A stretch of DNA of 22,438 nt from Pectinatus sp. (GTDB lineage: Bacteria; Bacillota; Negativicutes; Selenomonadales; Selenomonadaceae), in assembly GCA_020025135.1 (NCBI GenBank), contig JAHHSQ010000024.1:1-22438 (forward strand), read 5' to 3'. The notes beneath the pieces were generated by a model, which saw nothing but the letters and a program-made list of their open reading frames with translations, made no database searches and was not told the origin of the DNA. Position 1 is the first letter of the stretch. Each line of letters starts with the position of its first letter. Made by a program: the position numbers and the translations under genes. Positions 13,955 through 21,945 of the stretch are shown in pieces.

Positions 13955-15103
13955 TTATTTTTCCTTCCGTTCGTAAACTTTTTTTCCTGCTATATAGGTC
14001 GCCTGTAATTGATAATCTGCATCTAGGCAGAGAAAATCTGCCCATTTTCCCACCTCTAAACTGCCGATATCTTGCCAGCCAAATCTCTGGCACGGATTTA
14101 GAGAGGCCATATTGATGGCTTCATGCGGAGCAATCCCGACTTCACGAATTAATCTCCGCACAGAGGCCAATAAATTAGTGGTGCTCCCCGCTAAAGAACC
14201 ACTCTCCGTCCGCGCCACGCCATTCTTAATGGTTACCGGCAATGTACCGAGTACATATTTCCCATCAGGTAAACCCGTTCCACAAATGGCATCACTGACC
14301 AAGATGACTTTGTCGCGTGGTTTAGCCCTAAATAACAAATCCATTGCTGGTTTTTGTACATGAATGCCATCTGCAATTAACTCGGCATAGACGGCATCTT
14401 CCGTCAAAATAGCCCCCAACAGATTGGGATTACGATGATGCAAAGGACTCATCCCGCAAAAAGTATGTACCCCAGCATCCGCTCCAGCTGCAATAGCTGC
14501 CATGGCTGTCGGATAATCGGCACTGCTGTGTCCCAAAGAAATATGCATATATGGAGAAAATTTTTTGATAGCTTCAATCGCGTGTTCTTTTTCCGGAGCA
14601 ATGATGATTGTCTTTACCCCTAGCTCTTGCCAAGTGGCGATTTCTGCGCAGTCAATTTCGCGTATCAATTCCACTGGATGTGCACCACGATGTTCGGCAG
14701 TGATGTAAAGTCCTTCCAAAAAAATGCCTCTCAAGCGCGCTTCTCCAGCTTTACTTGGATAACTGGTAGCATTTACAATAGCTCGCCGCGTTTTTTCCAA
14801 GGTATCGGTAACAGTTGTGGCCTGCCAAGTAGTAGTCCCACATGTAACCAAATACGTACCTATTGTATGCAAGGCCTCTGGCGTAGCATCCATAGTGTCG
14901 CTACCAGCTGCCCCATGAATATGCGTATCTACTAGGCCGGGACAAACGATTTTAGCCCTTACAACATCACTCTGCGCATTTAAGCTTAATTGATGCTTCG
15001 GCAATATATCCACGATATGCCCATTTTCTATAACTAAACCGCAATTTTTGACCTTGCCCTCTGGCAAAATTAATTGCTCACCTAAGACAATCGTTCTAAT
15101 CAC
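13955..15103 (-). CDS. agaA: N-acetylgalactosamine/glucosamine-6-phosphate deacetylase (AgaA/NagA)
   Basis: A 382-aa amidohydrolase of the NagA family. The metal motif is VDTHIHGAAGSDTMDA, the catalytic-side Glu is in IFLEGLYITAEHRGAHP, histidines are in SLGHSSADY and GVHTFCGMSPLHHRNP, and the general-base Asp is in ILVSDAICGTGLPDGKY. It removes acetate from N-acetylhexosamine-6-phosphate after PTS import. Two conserved positions differ from typical NagA: LEGL rather than LEGP, and HTFCGMSP rather than HLFNAMSP. This may reflect galactosamine specificity (inference). The start is GTG 15103, which shares one base with the EIIA stop (TAGTG) and is preceded by GGAGGG. AgaA is preferred over NagA because AgaS, not NagB, is the partner here. 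Confidence 0.88.
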   Translation of the reverse strand: MIRTIVLGEQLILPEGKVKNCGLVIENGHIVDILPKHQLSLNAQSDVVRAKIVCPGLVDTHIHGAAGSDTMDATPEALHTIGTYLVTCGTTTWQATTVTDTLEKTRRAIVNATSYPSKAGEARLRGIFLEGLYITAEHRGAHPVELIREIDCAEIATWQELGVKTIIIAPEKEHAIEAIKKFSPYMHISLGHSSADYPTAMAAIAAGADAGVHTFCGMSPLHHRNPNLLGAILTEDAVYAELIADGIHVQKPAMDLLFRAKPRDKVILVSDAICGTGLPDGKYVLGTLPVTIKNGVARTESGSLAGSTTNLLASVRRLIREVGIAPHEAINMASLNPCQRFGWQDIGSLEVGKWADFLCLDADYQLQATYIAGKKVYERKEK

Positions 15104-15528
15104 TATATCCCTCCGTTTTGTACTTTCGCCTTACGCACACTCGGAGTATAGAGCATGACCTTTCCCTGTTTATTGTTGCACATCATTTCTGCCAACTCAG
15201 CTGCAGTCTTATCTTTACGTCCCAAGACTGCCTCCAACATGACTGGTATATTAACACCACTGACAATTTTAATGTTTTTATCAGAATGTTGACTCAAAAG
15301 AACAGCATTATTAAAAGGTGTGCCACCAGCAATATCAGCGCAGATAAGCACTTCTTCGCTCTCTATTTCTGTCAAAGCTCGTTCTAATTCAGCACGTAAA
15401 ATATCTGTAGTGGAGTTTCCTGGAAAAATAACTGTTGCCATTTTATCTTGCTCACCAGCAATCGTTTCAATAGCCGATGCCATACCTGTAGCAAAATTTC
15501 CGTGTCCCGCAATAATAATTCCTACCAT
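15103..15528 (-). CDS. agaF: PTS mannose-family EIIA component
   Basis: A 141-aa EIIA of the mannose/galactosamine PTS family. The phospho-acceptor is His9 in MVGIIIAGHGNFATGM. VLICADIAGGTPFNNAVLLS and IKIVSGVNIPVMLEAVLG are the usual second and third motifs. It takes phosphate from HPr and passes it to EIIB. It is a separate protein here, not fused to EIIB as in E. coli ManX. The gene is separated from EIID by 90 nt containing a terminator hairpin. ATG 15528 follows AAGGTGAG, and the stop overlaps the deacetylase start. Confidence 0.92.
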   Translation of the reverse strand: MVGIIIAGHGNFATGMASAIETIAGEQDKMATVIFPGNSTTDILRAELERALTEIESEEVLICADIAGGTPFNNAVLLSQHSDKNIKIVSGVNIPVMLEAVLGRKDKTAAELAEMMCNNKQGKVMLYTPSVRKAKVQNGGI

Positions 15529-15583
15529 TTTATCTCACCTTTCTTTAGTTGCTACTCCAAAACTACTAGGCTCCACAGTAGTC

Positions 15584-15612
15584 AAAAAGCGGCAAAGGTC
15601 ACCCTTCGCCGC
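15584..15612 (-). terminator. Hairpin terminator or attenuator inside the operon, between EIID and EIIA genes
   Basis: On the minus strand GCGGCGAAGG (15612-15603) pairs with CCTTTGCCGC (15598-15589) through 10 bp including one G.U, loop GTGA, followed by five T's. It lies 7 nt after the EIID stop and would lower expression of EIIA and the four catabolic genes relative to the permease, or mark a processing site. Confidence 0.75.
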
Positions 15613-15618
15613 CTTTCC

Positions 15619-16473
15619 TTAAAATAATCCGATAAACTTACCGATTAAACCACACGCAATGGTTATTCCAATTAATTTTACCGGCGAGTAGCTCTTTTTA
15701 AGTAAATAGAACATAATCAAAGTATAACACAGTGGCAATAAATTTGGCATAATCGCATCAAAAACTTTGTCCTGTATAGAAACAGTTGCTTGACCAACAT
15801 GAATTACCCAAGCTAATTTCAGCTTAATCATGGAGGCGATTAAACCGCCAATAACGGTCAACGCGACAATAGAGGCTGCATGCGAAATGCGCTTTGTCTG
15901 TTCGCGCATCGTGGAAATAGCGCGCACGCCAGTATAATATCCATAATTCATCAAACCAATACGCACACCGAACTGAAAAACATTAAACAATATGAGGAAA
16001 ATAATTGGTCCCATGGGATTTCCCTGCATAGCCATGGAGGCTCCTAAGCCTGCCAAAATAGGCAAGACGGTAAGCCAACACAAAGCATCTCCTATGCCAC
16101 CTAAAGGACCCATTGTAGCTACCTTAATAGAGCGAATCGTACTCTGGTCTTCCTTGTTTTCTTCCATCGCCAAAACTAAACCCATGATGAAATTAACCAA
16201 AAATGGATGGGTATTAAAAAATTCCAGATGCATCCGCATGGATTTTGCTAAATCGCGCTTATCTTGATGAATTTTTTTCAATACGTTCATAATGCCGTAT
16301 AACCAACCAGCGGCCTGCATACGTTCGTAATTGAAGGATGCTTGGAGAAGTAGTGACCGCAAAACTACAATCCACAAGGTTGATTTTTTGACAACTTTGT
16401 GCGGAGTTTGGTCTATGTAAGCAGTAGAGAGATTTGCGGAATTATCCGCAGTATTAACTGAATCAGATACCAC
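15619..16473 (-). CDS. agaE: PTS mannose-family EIID component
   Basis: A 284-aa EIID membrane subunit. The conserved block LLLQASFNYERMQAAGWLYGIMNVLKKI lies near residues 45-75, then FNTHPFLVNFIMGLVLAMEE and the hallmark TMGPLGGIGDALCW. The C-terminus has hydrophobic helices and ends KLIGITIACGLIGKFIGLF. With EIIC it forms the sugar channel. An open frame extends upstream to 16560 inside the EIIC gene, but I place the start at GTG 16473 because AAGGAG lies 10-12 nt upstream and this gives a family-typical length with an 11-nt overlap of the EIIC 3' end. That overlap implies translational coupling. Confidence 0.9.
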   Translation of the reverse strand: MVSDSVNTADNSANLSTAYIDQTPHKVVKKSTLWIVVLRSLLLQASFNYERMQAAGWLYGIMNVLKKIHQDKRDLAKSMRMHLEFFNTHPFLVNFIMGLVLAMEENKEDQSTIRSIKVATMGPLGGIGDALCWLTVLPILAGLGASMAMQGNPMGPIIFLILFNVFQFGVRIGLMNYGYYTGVRAISTMREQTKRISHAASIVALTVIGGLIASMIKLKLAWVIHVGQATVSIQDKVFDAIMPNLLPLCYTLIMFYLLKKSYSPVKLIGITIACGLIGKFIGLF

Positions 16474-17245
16474 CTGAATGCATCTCCTTTTTCGCCTTTT
16501 TATTATTTGCCTCTTTATTTTTATTAGCATAGAAATCATACAATGCGATAGCCGCACCAATGCCAGCTAATCCCAAAATACTGATGTGGAAGTAAGTCAT
16601 GAGCAAAAAACCAATGATGAGAAAAGCGACATATTCTTTTTTCAACATGATTTTTAACAACATAGCAAAGCCGATAGCCGGCATCATGCCGCCAGCTACA
16701 CTGAGGCCACCTAAAATCCATGTAGGAATTGCACCAACAACTTGCTGAGCGTAAGCCGCCCCAAAGTAAATCGGCAAAAAGGTGATAAGGGCAAAGAAAC
16801 TGCCGTGCGTCAACAGGCCAAAATAGTTAAGCCAAGCGATAGCTTTGGTATTACATTCATCTGCCCACTGGTCAGCCTTGTGCATGAGCGGAGAAAAGGC
16901 GGTAAAAATCAAAGTCACGCACCCCTGTGCTGCTACTGCAAATGGAATAGCAAGAGCCACAGCTGCTTGTGGTGGCAACTTGGAAATGATGGCAAAAGAA
17001 ACGCCTATAATCCCACCAATTACCATATTGGGTGGTTGAGCGCCAGCCAAAGGAACCATCCCCATGGCAATTAATTCTAGGGTAGCACCAGTGATTAAAC
17101 CAGTCTGTAAATCACCTAAAATCAAGCCGATAATCAAACCGGTGACCAGCGGTCTATGAATGTGAAATAGTCCGTTAAACTGGTCTATGCCGATGATAAA
17201 AGCCCAAAGTGTAATTAATAATGCCTGCGATAATGTTACGTGCAT
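16463..17245 (-). CDS. agaW: PTS mannose-family EIIC component
   Basis: A 260-aa polytopic EIIC subunit with hydrophobic helices throughout. Family blocks are FIIGIDQFNGLFHIHRPLVTGLIIGLILGDLQTGLITGATLELIAMGMVPLAGAQPPNMVIGGIIG (about 16-80) and GGLSVAGGMMPAIGFAMLLKIML. It supplies the translocation pore with EIID. The basic, Lys-Asn-rich tail NKNKEANNKKAKKE is probably cytoplasmic. ATG 17245 follows GGGAG. EIIB stops 20 nt upstream. Confidence 0.92.
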   Translation of the reverse strand: MHVTLSQALLITLWAFIIGIDQFNGLFHIHRPLVTGLIIGLILGDLQTGLITGATLELIAMGMVPLAGAQPPNMVIGGIIGVSFAIISKLPPQAAVALAIPFAVAAQGCVTLIFTAFSPLMHKADQWADECNTKAIAWLNYFGLLTHGSFFALITFLPIYFGAAYAQQVVGAIPTWILGGLSVAGGMMPAIGFAMLLKIMLKKEYVAFLIIGFLLMTYFHISILGLAGIGAAIALYDFYANKNKEANNKKAKKEMHSGGI

Positions 17246-17265
17246 AATTTTCTCCCTCTCTTTAA

Positions 17266-17739
17266 TCAGCTAAAAACTTTCATAATATCAGTAGCTGGTT
17301 CATCAGGAACACGTCTTATTTCCAACTGTACCCCTCGATCTAAAAGGGCTTTAATAGTTTTTTTATCGTCTTCATCGACAGATATCGTCGATGTAATCTG
17401 CTTCTTGCCTTCTTTAAAATGCATATTTCCCAAGTTTACTTTTTTCAAATCGATACCGCCTTCAACCAAGCGCAAAACATCCTGCGGTGTTCTAACAACT
17501 AAAAAAATATGTTGCCAATCTCCAGCCAAATTTAATTTGTCAATAGCCTCTTGAATACTAAAATAGCGCATTTCTACAGTATCTGGGACCACCATATCCA
17601 TTAAACTCTGCTGCACTTCATCTTCGGCTACCTCATCATTGGCCACAACAATCATATTAGCTCCCAAATGATTTACCCAAGTAACTCCAACCTGTCCGTG
17701 TACTAGACGATTATCAACTCTCGTATACATTATAGGCAT
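17266..17739 (-). CDS. agaV: PTS mannose-family EIIB component
   Basis: A 157-aa EIIB of the mannose/galactosamine family. The active-site His14 lies in TRVDNRLVHGQVGVTWV, and the rest matches: ANMIVVANDEVAEDEVQQSLMDMVVP and LVVRTPQDVLRLVEGGIDLKKVNLGNMHF. It passes phosphate from EIIA to the incoming sugar. Two ATGs are possible (17739 and 17730); neither has a strong Shine-Dalgarno. The 205-nt gap before it sets it apart from agaS, so separate translational or transcriptional control is possible. Confidence 0.92.
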   Translation of the reverse strand: MPIMYTRVDNRLVHGQVGVTWVNHLGANMIVVANDEVAEDEVQQSLMDMVVPDTVEMRYFSIQEAIDKLNLAGDWQHIFLVVRTPQDVLRLVEGGIDLKKVNLGNMHFKEGKKQITSTISVDEDDKKTIKALLDRGVQLEIRRVPDEPATDIMKVFS

Positions 17740-17944
17740 AGTATTTCGCTACTAAAGACGACTCACCAGTCAAATAGCAAACTACCACATAAAATTAACC
17801 AGCAAACCGCCTGCAGAGGGAGTAGCTATCTCCCCTTTTTCTTAAATTCCTACTGCTCATCCAAGCCCCCTGCCCACTTGAACCAGCTCTATAAAAAGTT
17901 TAATAAAATTCGCTCACACTGATATGAAAAAATCTAACCTTTCA
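17740..17944 (-). other. Structured gap between agaS and the EIIB gene
   Basis: A 205-nt non-coding gap within the operon. On the minus strand GCAGGGGG (about 17872-17865) can pair with CCCTCTGC (about 17818-17811), and GGGAGATAGCTACTCCC forms an inner hairpin. This part resembles 10861-10915 in composition and motif order. Read on the plus strand, GGGAG...CTCCCCTTTTT looks like a weak terminator. No ORF or known RNA family is evident. Confidence 0.4.
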
Positions 17945-19126
17945 TCATCTATCATACTGATGAATCGTAACGCCTTTCACCACGCGATTTACCGAACCAC
18001 TTGGGCAGGGATTATCCGGCTCTATACCAAAGGCAAGTGAAGAAGCTAAAGCAAATAGATGCGTAAACAAGATATAAGCTATCGCCAAATAAGCATCAGA
18101 ATCCCAAGCAAAATCTGTTTTATCGATAGCATAAGTATAATCTGCTAATTGTTCTATTTCTGCACAAGGTTGAGGATAAAAGACAGCGATTTTAAATTTA
18201 CGTCCTACCTCACCAGCCAATTCCTTGAGAAAATCAAGGTCATACATATGTGTATATTCATTGTCAGAGAGCAACATCACGACCATCGTATCATCATTAA
18301 TGATAGATTTGGGGCCATGTCTAAACCCCATCACTGATTCAGCAATGGAAACCTGTCTACCTCTCGTCAGCTCTAAAACTTTGAGCCTACTTTCCTTAGC
18401 AGCGCCGCGCAAAGCACCTGAACCAATAAAGACAACGCGTTGCATTTTTTTAGCGGCTAATTCTGGCAAACCGCGTTCTTCGGTCAAAATAGCTCGTCCA
18501 GAAGCTATCAAATGAGAAATATTCTTTTCTACAATCTCCCAATTATCCAATTGAAAGACAGCTAAAGCTGCCAAGAGCATACAAGAAAAACTACTAGTCA
18601 TAGCAAATCCTCTATCATTGGAAGCTGGTGGCATCAAAAGGACATACCCGCCAGTTGCCTGTTTGGCGCGCACTGCTAAATGGCCATTTTCATTACAAGT
18701 GATAACTAACTGCTTGACATTGTTCACCAATTTTTCAACCAAATCATAGGTAGCAATACTTTCTGGACTATCACCAGAACGAGCAAAAGAAACCAACAAT
18801 GTCGGTACATTCTTTTCTAAATATTGCTGTGGATTAGCGGTAATTTCTGTCGTACCAATCGACTCAATACGGTACGGTAATTTTTCGCGCAAGGCTGGTG
18901 CCAAGATATCCCCAATGTACTGAGAAGTGCCAGCTCCAGCAAAGATGATACGAATATTGTCCTGCGCTAAAATGGGACGCAAATAATCCTGCAAAGCATC
19001 TTTTTCTTTATGCAAGATATTCAACACTTCTTGCCACATATCAGGTTGCTGACAAATTTCTTCAACAGTATAAGAACAGTTCAATTTATGCAAATCTTCT
19101 GACGATAATTTCCATGGATTGTGCAC
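17945..19126 (-). CDS. agaS: AgaS-type SIS-domain galactosamine-6-phosphate deaminase/isomerase
   Basis: A 393-aa protein with two SIS sugar-isomerase domains. The N-terminal YTVEEICQQPDMWQEVLNIL is typical of AgaS. SIS1 has FAGAGTSQYIGDIL and the phosphosugar-binding SFARSGDSPESIATYDLV; SIS2 has FIGSGALRGAAKESRLKVLEL and MGFRHGPKSIINDDT. AgaS converts galactosamine-6-phosphate to tagatose-6-phosphate and ammonia, linking the deacetylase to the PfkB kinase and the aldolase. An ATG at 19159 would add 11 residues but lacks a ribosome binding site. GTG 19126 (MHNPWKLSSED) has GAGAAGGTG about 5 nt upstream and is preferred. It is the first gene of the operon, downstream of a strong promoter. Confidence 0.9.
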   Translation of the reverse strand: MHNPWKLSSEDLHKLNCSYTVEEICQQPDMWQEVLNILHKEKDALQDYLRPILAQDNIRIIFAGAGTSQYIGDILAPALREKLPYRIESIGTTEITANPQQYLEKNVPTLLVSFARSGDSPESIATYDLVEKLVNNVKQLVITCNENGHLAVRAKQATGGYVLLMPPASNDRGFAMTSSFSCMLLAALAVFQLDNWEIVEKNISHLIASGRAILTEERGLPELAAKKMQRVVFIGSGALRGAAKESRLKVLELTRGRQVSIAESVMGFRHGPKSIINDDTMVVMLLSDNEYTHMYDLDFLKELAGEVGRKFKIAVFYPQPCAEIEQLADYTYAIDKTDFAWDSDAYLAIAYILFTHLFALASSLAFGIEPDNPCPSGSVNRVVKGVTIHQYDR

Positions 19127-19192
19127 ATCTACACCTTCTCTATTAAAATTTTCACACATTTGACTATAAAATGATAGAACGCTCTCACTTTT

Positions 19193-19221
19193 ATCATAAA
19201 TTTTTTTATAATTTATGTCAA
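19193..19221 (-). promoter_or_regulatory. Promoter and probable operator of the galactosamine operon
   Basis: On the minus strand TTGACA (19221-19216), a 17-nt spacer and TATGAT (19198-19193) make a near-consensus housekeeping promoter. A perfect inverted repeat CATAAATT-7-AATTTATG (19195-19217) fills the spacer and overlaps both boxes, a placement suited to a repressor. No regulator gene is in the window. Confidence 0.8.
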
Positions 19222-19275
19222 CAATTATTCTTAGGTCTTGCTAAGAGATAATAGCACCTTAAATGGTAAAAACAA

Positions 19276-19313
19276 AAAAGCAGGGGAAATTTTGCCTTTC
19301 TTTCCCCTGCTTT
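19276..19313 (-). terminator. Intrinsic terminator after the M20 amidohydrolase gene
   Basis: On the minus strand AAAGCAGGGGAAA pairs with TTTCCCCTGCTTT across a short loop and runs into TTTTTT. It begins 4 nt after the amidohydrolase stop and ends before the agaS promoter, insulating the operon. Confidence 0.88.
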
Positions 19314-19316
19314 CCA

Positions 19317-20633
19317 TCAAGCCCTAGAAATTTTTTCCATATATTCTAAATATGTCTTTTTAGTGAAAATGGGCTGATAATTATCTAAAACATGCCCTGC
19401 TCCTTGACCATCATCAGCTAATAAATCGACTACCGTGTCTAGCATGGTCAATGCTGGTATAAAATAAGACATTTCATCATCGGTGACACAAAAATCAGCA
19501 CTGTGTAAAACGCCCTTTGTTCCACCAGAGTACCACGGATGAATTACCGGCATGATATGTCCAACATCGCCCATATCAGTGCTACCTGCTATATGCCCAT
19601 TATGAATAATGCCTTTTTCTCCTAAAATTGCTTTGACATTTTCTTCATAAATTGCATTTAATTCAGGATTGTTTAGCATCGGCAGTTGGCCTGGCAAATC
19701 TTCTATAACAGCCGTTGCCCCCACTGCTTTAGCTCCATATTTCAAAGCATTGTTTATTTTTTCATTGCTCTTTAGCATGGCATCAACCGTTTTAGCACGT
19801 ACATAACTTTCCATTCGCACATCACTGGGCACTACATTGACCGACTCTCCTCCCTTAGTGATGATAGGATGAAAGCGCACATAATCCGCTTCGCGGAATG
19901 TTTCTCGCAAAGCATTTACTGCATTTAAAGCTACCATGGCTGCATTTAAGGCATTGATACCTTCATGCGGTGCACCAGCTGCATGGGCTGCTTGACCTTG
20001 AAATTGAATTAATTTACCAATAAAACCATTACTTGTTCCGTTGGTATCTATCACGCGTTTTTGTTCTTTTTCCATGCCAACATGCATCATCATTGCCATA
20101 TCAATATCATCAAATGCACCTAAACGAATAAGCTCAGATTTTCCGCACAGATATTTTATTTTTCCCGCCTTGCGCAAATTATTGCGATAAGTTATTTCTA
20201 CGTATTCCTCTGCTGGAACAGCAAATGGCACTATATTTCCTGATAGGTAAGGCATGACCCCAGAAGTTTGCAAAGTAATCGCACAAGCAGCCATAATTGC
20301 CAATTGAATATTATGACCACAAGCATGCGCAGCCCCCGTCTCCTTATCGGCTTGTGGATGGGACGGTGATGGAACGGCATCTAACTCACCAATAATCGCC
20401 ACAGTATATTTATCTGTTTTCCCTTTTAACAGCCCTTTTACGCCGGTAAGTGCTAACTTATCCTGATAGGGAATATTATATTTGGCAAAGATGTTTTTTA
20501 TCTTGGCTGCTGTCTTTTCTTCTTTAAAGCCCAACTCTGGCTCAGAAGCAATATCTTTAGCTAGAGCGAGAATTTCTGCCTTATGACTGTCTAAAGTTTT
20601 CTTTATTTTTTCTTTTAATTCCGTTTTATTCAC
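19317..20633 (-). CDS. M20 family amidohydrolase, AbgB-like
   Basis: A 438-aa M20D-type metal-dependent amidohydrolase. It shows IASEPELGFKEEKTAAKI, the metal region IGELDAVPSPSHPQADKETGAAHACGHN, a catalytic-glutamate region VPAEEYVE, a dimerisation domain (GKLIQFQGQAAHAAGAPHEGINALNA), and C-terminal STDMGDVGHIMPVIHPWYSGGTKGVLHSADF. The STD.GDV pattern resembles the p-aminobenzoyl-glutamate hydrolase subunit AbgB. Such enzymes split amide bonds of N-acyl amino acids or p-aminobenzoyl-glutamate; the true substrate is unknown. GTG 20633 is preferred because AGAGGTG lies about 10 nt upstream; GTG 20645 would add four residues. The divergent neighbours are two membrane proteins that might import its substrate (inference). 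Confidence 0.85.
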   Translation of the reverse strand: MNKTELKEKIKKTLDSHKAEILALAKDIASEPELGFKEEKTAAKIKNIFAKYNIPYQDKLALTGVKGLLKGKTDKYTVAIIGELDAVPSPSHPQADKETGAAHACGHNIQLAIMAACAITLQTSGVMPYLSGNIVPFAVPAEEYVEITYRNNLRKAGKIKYLCGKSELIRLGAFDDIDMAMMMHVGMEKEQKRVIDTNGTSNGFIGKLIQFQGQAAHAAGAPHEGINALNAAMVALNAVNALRETFREADYVRFHPIITKGGESVNVVPSDVRMESYVRAKTVDAMLKSNEKINNALKYGAKAVGATAVIEDLPGQLPMLNNPELNAIYEENVKAILGEKGIIHNGHIAGSTDMGDVGHIMPVIHPWYSGGTKGVLHSADFCVTDDEMSYFIPALTMLDTVVDLLADDGQGAGHVLDNYQPIFTKKTYLEYMEKISRA

Positions 20634-20978
20634 CTTTACAAACACCTCTAGATTTTATTTTTGCAAACGCCTCAATGAGTTTTCTTTATACCTGATAAAT
20701 TGTTCATCTTCTCTTCAAACTCATCAATTTGTTTTTTAATATTTTACACACTGTCATGCCCATTTGACAAATTTTCAGACATTTGTTAAATAACTTAAGC
20801 ATCTAAAAGATATAAAAATATAATTTATCTATCAAATGATAGGTCTTGTTACAGATTATCAATTTGATTCTCTCCCCTCTATTAAGACTAAGATAACAAT
20901 AATAAATTTATATAAGTATCAAAAAATAAGTATTTTCCGCATTACTTGGCCATCTAGAAATTTTTTCAATATTGTGAA

Positions 20979-21007
20979 TTGACATTCTTATCCTCTTCCT
21001 CTATAAT
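20979..21007 (+). promoter_or_regulatory. Consensus promoter for the DUF3100 gene pair
   Basis: TTGACA (20979-20984), exactly 17 bases, then TATAAT (21002-21007): a perfect housekeeping sigma-factor promoter. Transcription would start near 21014, giving a leader of about 110 nt before the ATG at 21124. Confidence 0.85.
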
Positions 21008-21045
21008 ATCACTTATCATATTTTACTTACAAATGTTTTTTTAAA

Positions 21046-21070
21046 TTGCTAATATAGCATGTATTAGCAA
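21046..21070 (+). promoter_or_regulatory. Inverted repeat in the leader of the DUF3100 gene, possible operator
   Basis: TTGCTAAT (21046-21053) and ATTAGCAA (21063-21070) are perfect inverted repeats separated by 9 bases. They lie about 35-60 nt downstream of the predicted transcription start, so they could be a roadblock-type operator or an RNA hairpin. Confidence 0.5.
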
Positions 21071-21123
21071 AATATTTTTGTAGTTATATTCAACCATTAT
21101 ACAGTAAAAGGAAGAGAATTAAT

Positions 21124-21945
21124 ATGAATATACTAAAAAATTGGAAAATTCACATCATTGCTTTAGTTATCGCTCTTATATCAGAGATGATTGGCATTCG
21201 CAAATTTAATCTTGGTCCTGGTGTATTATTATTTTTACCAATGTTATATGCCATGGTTTTTGGCGCTATCATCAGTGTACCGCGCTTTAACCTTCTCAAA
21301 AAAACAGAAGTTAACCATGCCTCAGAGGTTTTAGGTCTTCTAACTATGGTCCTAGTCACCAAACTTGGCATCATCATCGGACCGTCCCTCATCAAAGTAT
21401 TAAATGCTGGTTTCGCCCTCTGCATCCAAGAAATTGGCCATTTTGCAGGAACAGTTATATTGGGGCTGCCCATCGCCATTATGCTTGGCCTTGGACGGGA
21501 ATCTGTCGGTGCTACCTTCTCTATCGACCGTGAACCTAATATCGCCATCATCGCCGAAAAATACGGCTTGGATTCGCCCGAAGGACACGGCGTAATGGCC
21601 ATTTACATCTGTGGCACTGTTTTTGGTGCCATTTGGGTGGGATTGATAGCCGGTTTTTTGGCCACACTCCATATTTTCCATCCTTTCGCCTTGGCCATGG
21701 GTGCTGGCATCGGCTCTGGCAGTATGATGGCTGCCGCTACCGGTACTATCAGCGCCGTCTTTCCACAATATAAAGAAGAAATTCTCATGTATGCTGGTGC
21801 TAGCAATCTCTTGACAACTGTCATCGGTATTTATTTCTGTCTCTTTGTTTCCCTCCCAGTAACCAACTGGCTTTACGATAAATTATCACCTATTCTAGCA
21901 CCCAATCGTCACAAAAAGGAGGTCCTTTCCGATGAAGTTAAGTGA
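21124..21945 (+). CDS. DUF3100-type multi-pass membrane protein
   Basis: A 273-aa integral membrane protein with about eight hydrophobic helices and short charged loops. The opening WKIHIIALVIALISEMIGIRKFNLGPGVLLFLPMLYAMVFG and central GLPIAIMLGLGRESVGATFSIDREPNIAIIAEKYGLDSPEGHGVMAIYICGTVFGAIWVGL fit my recollection of the DUF3100 family, whose function is not established. The glycine-rich AMGAGIGSGSMMAAATG could be a transport-path segment (inference). It overlaps the next small membrane protein gene by 14 nt, whose ribosome binding site lies inside this gene, so they are probably made together as a two-part transporter. It lies divergent to the amidohydrolase. AAAGGAAGAG lies upstream of ATG 21124. 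Confidence 0.75.
   Translation: MNILKNWKIHIIALVIALISEMIGIRKFNLGPGVLLFLPMLYAMVFGAIISVPRFNLLKKTEVNHASEVLGLLTMVLVTKLGIIIGPSLIKVLNAGFALCIQEIGHFAGTVILGLPIAIMLGLGRESVGATFSIDREPNIAIIAEKYGLDSPEGHGVMAIYICGTVFGAIWVGLIAGFLATLHIFHPFALAMGAGIGSGSMMAAATGTISAVFPQYKEEILMYAGASNLLTTVIGIYFCLFVSLPVTNWLYDKLSPILAPNRHKKEVLSDEVK

Larger units (their letters stand above)
20634..21123. other. Divergent intergenic region between amidohydrolase and DUF3100 genes
   Basis: About 480 nt of AT-rich sequence without a credible ORF. On the plus strand it carries a strong promoter (20979-21007) and an inverted repeat in the leader (21046-21070). I see no equally clear promoter for the amidohydrolase on the minus strand and no known riboswitch. 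The size and the divergent layout suggest shared regulation. Confidence 0.55.
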
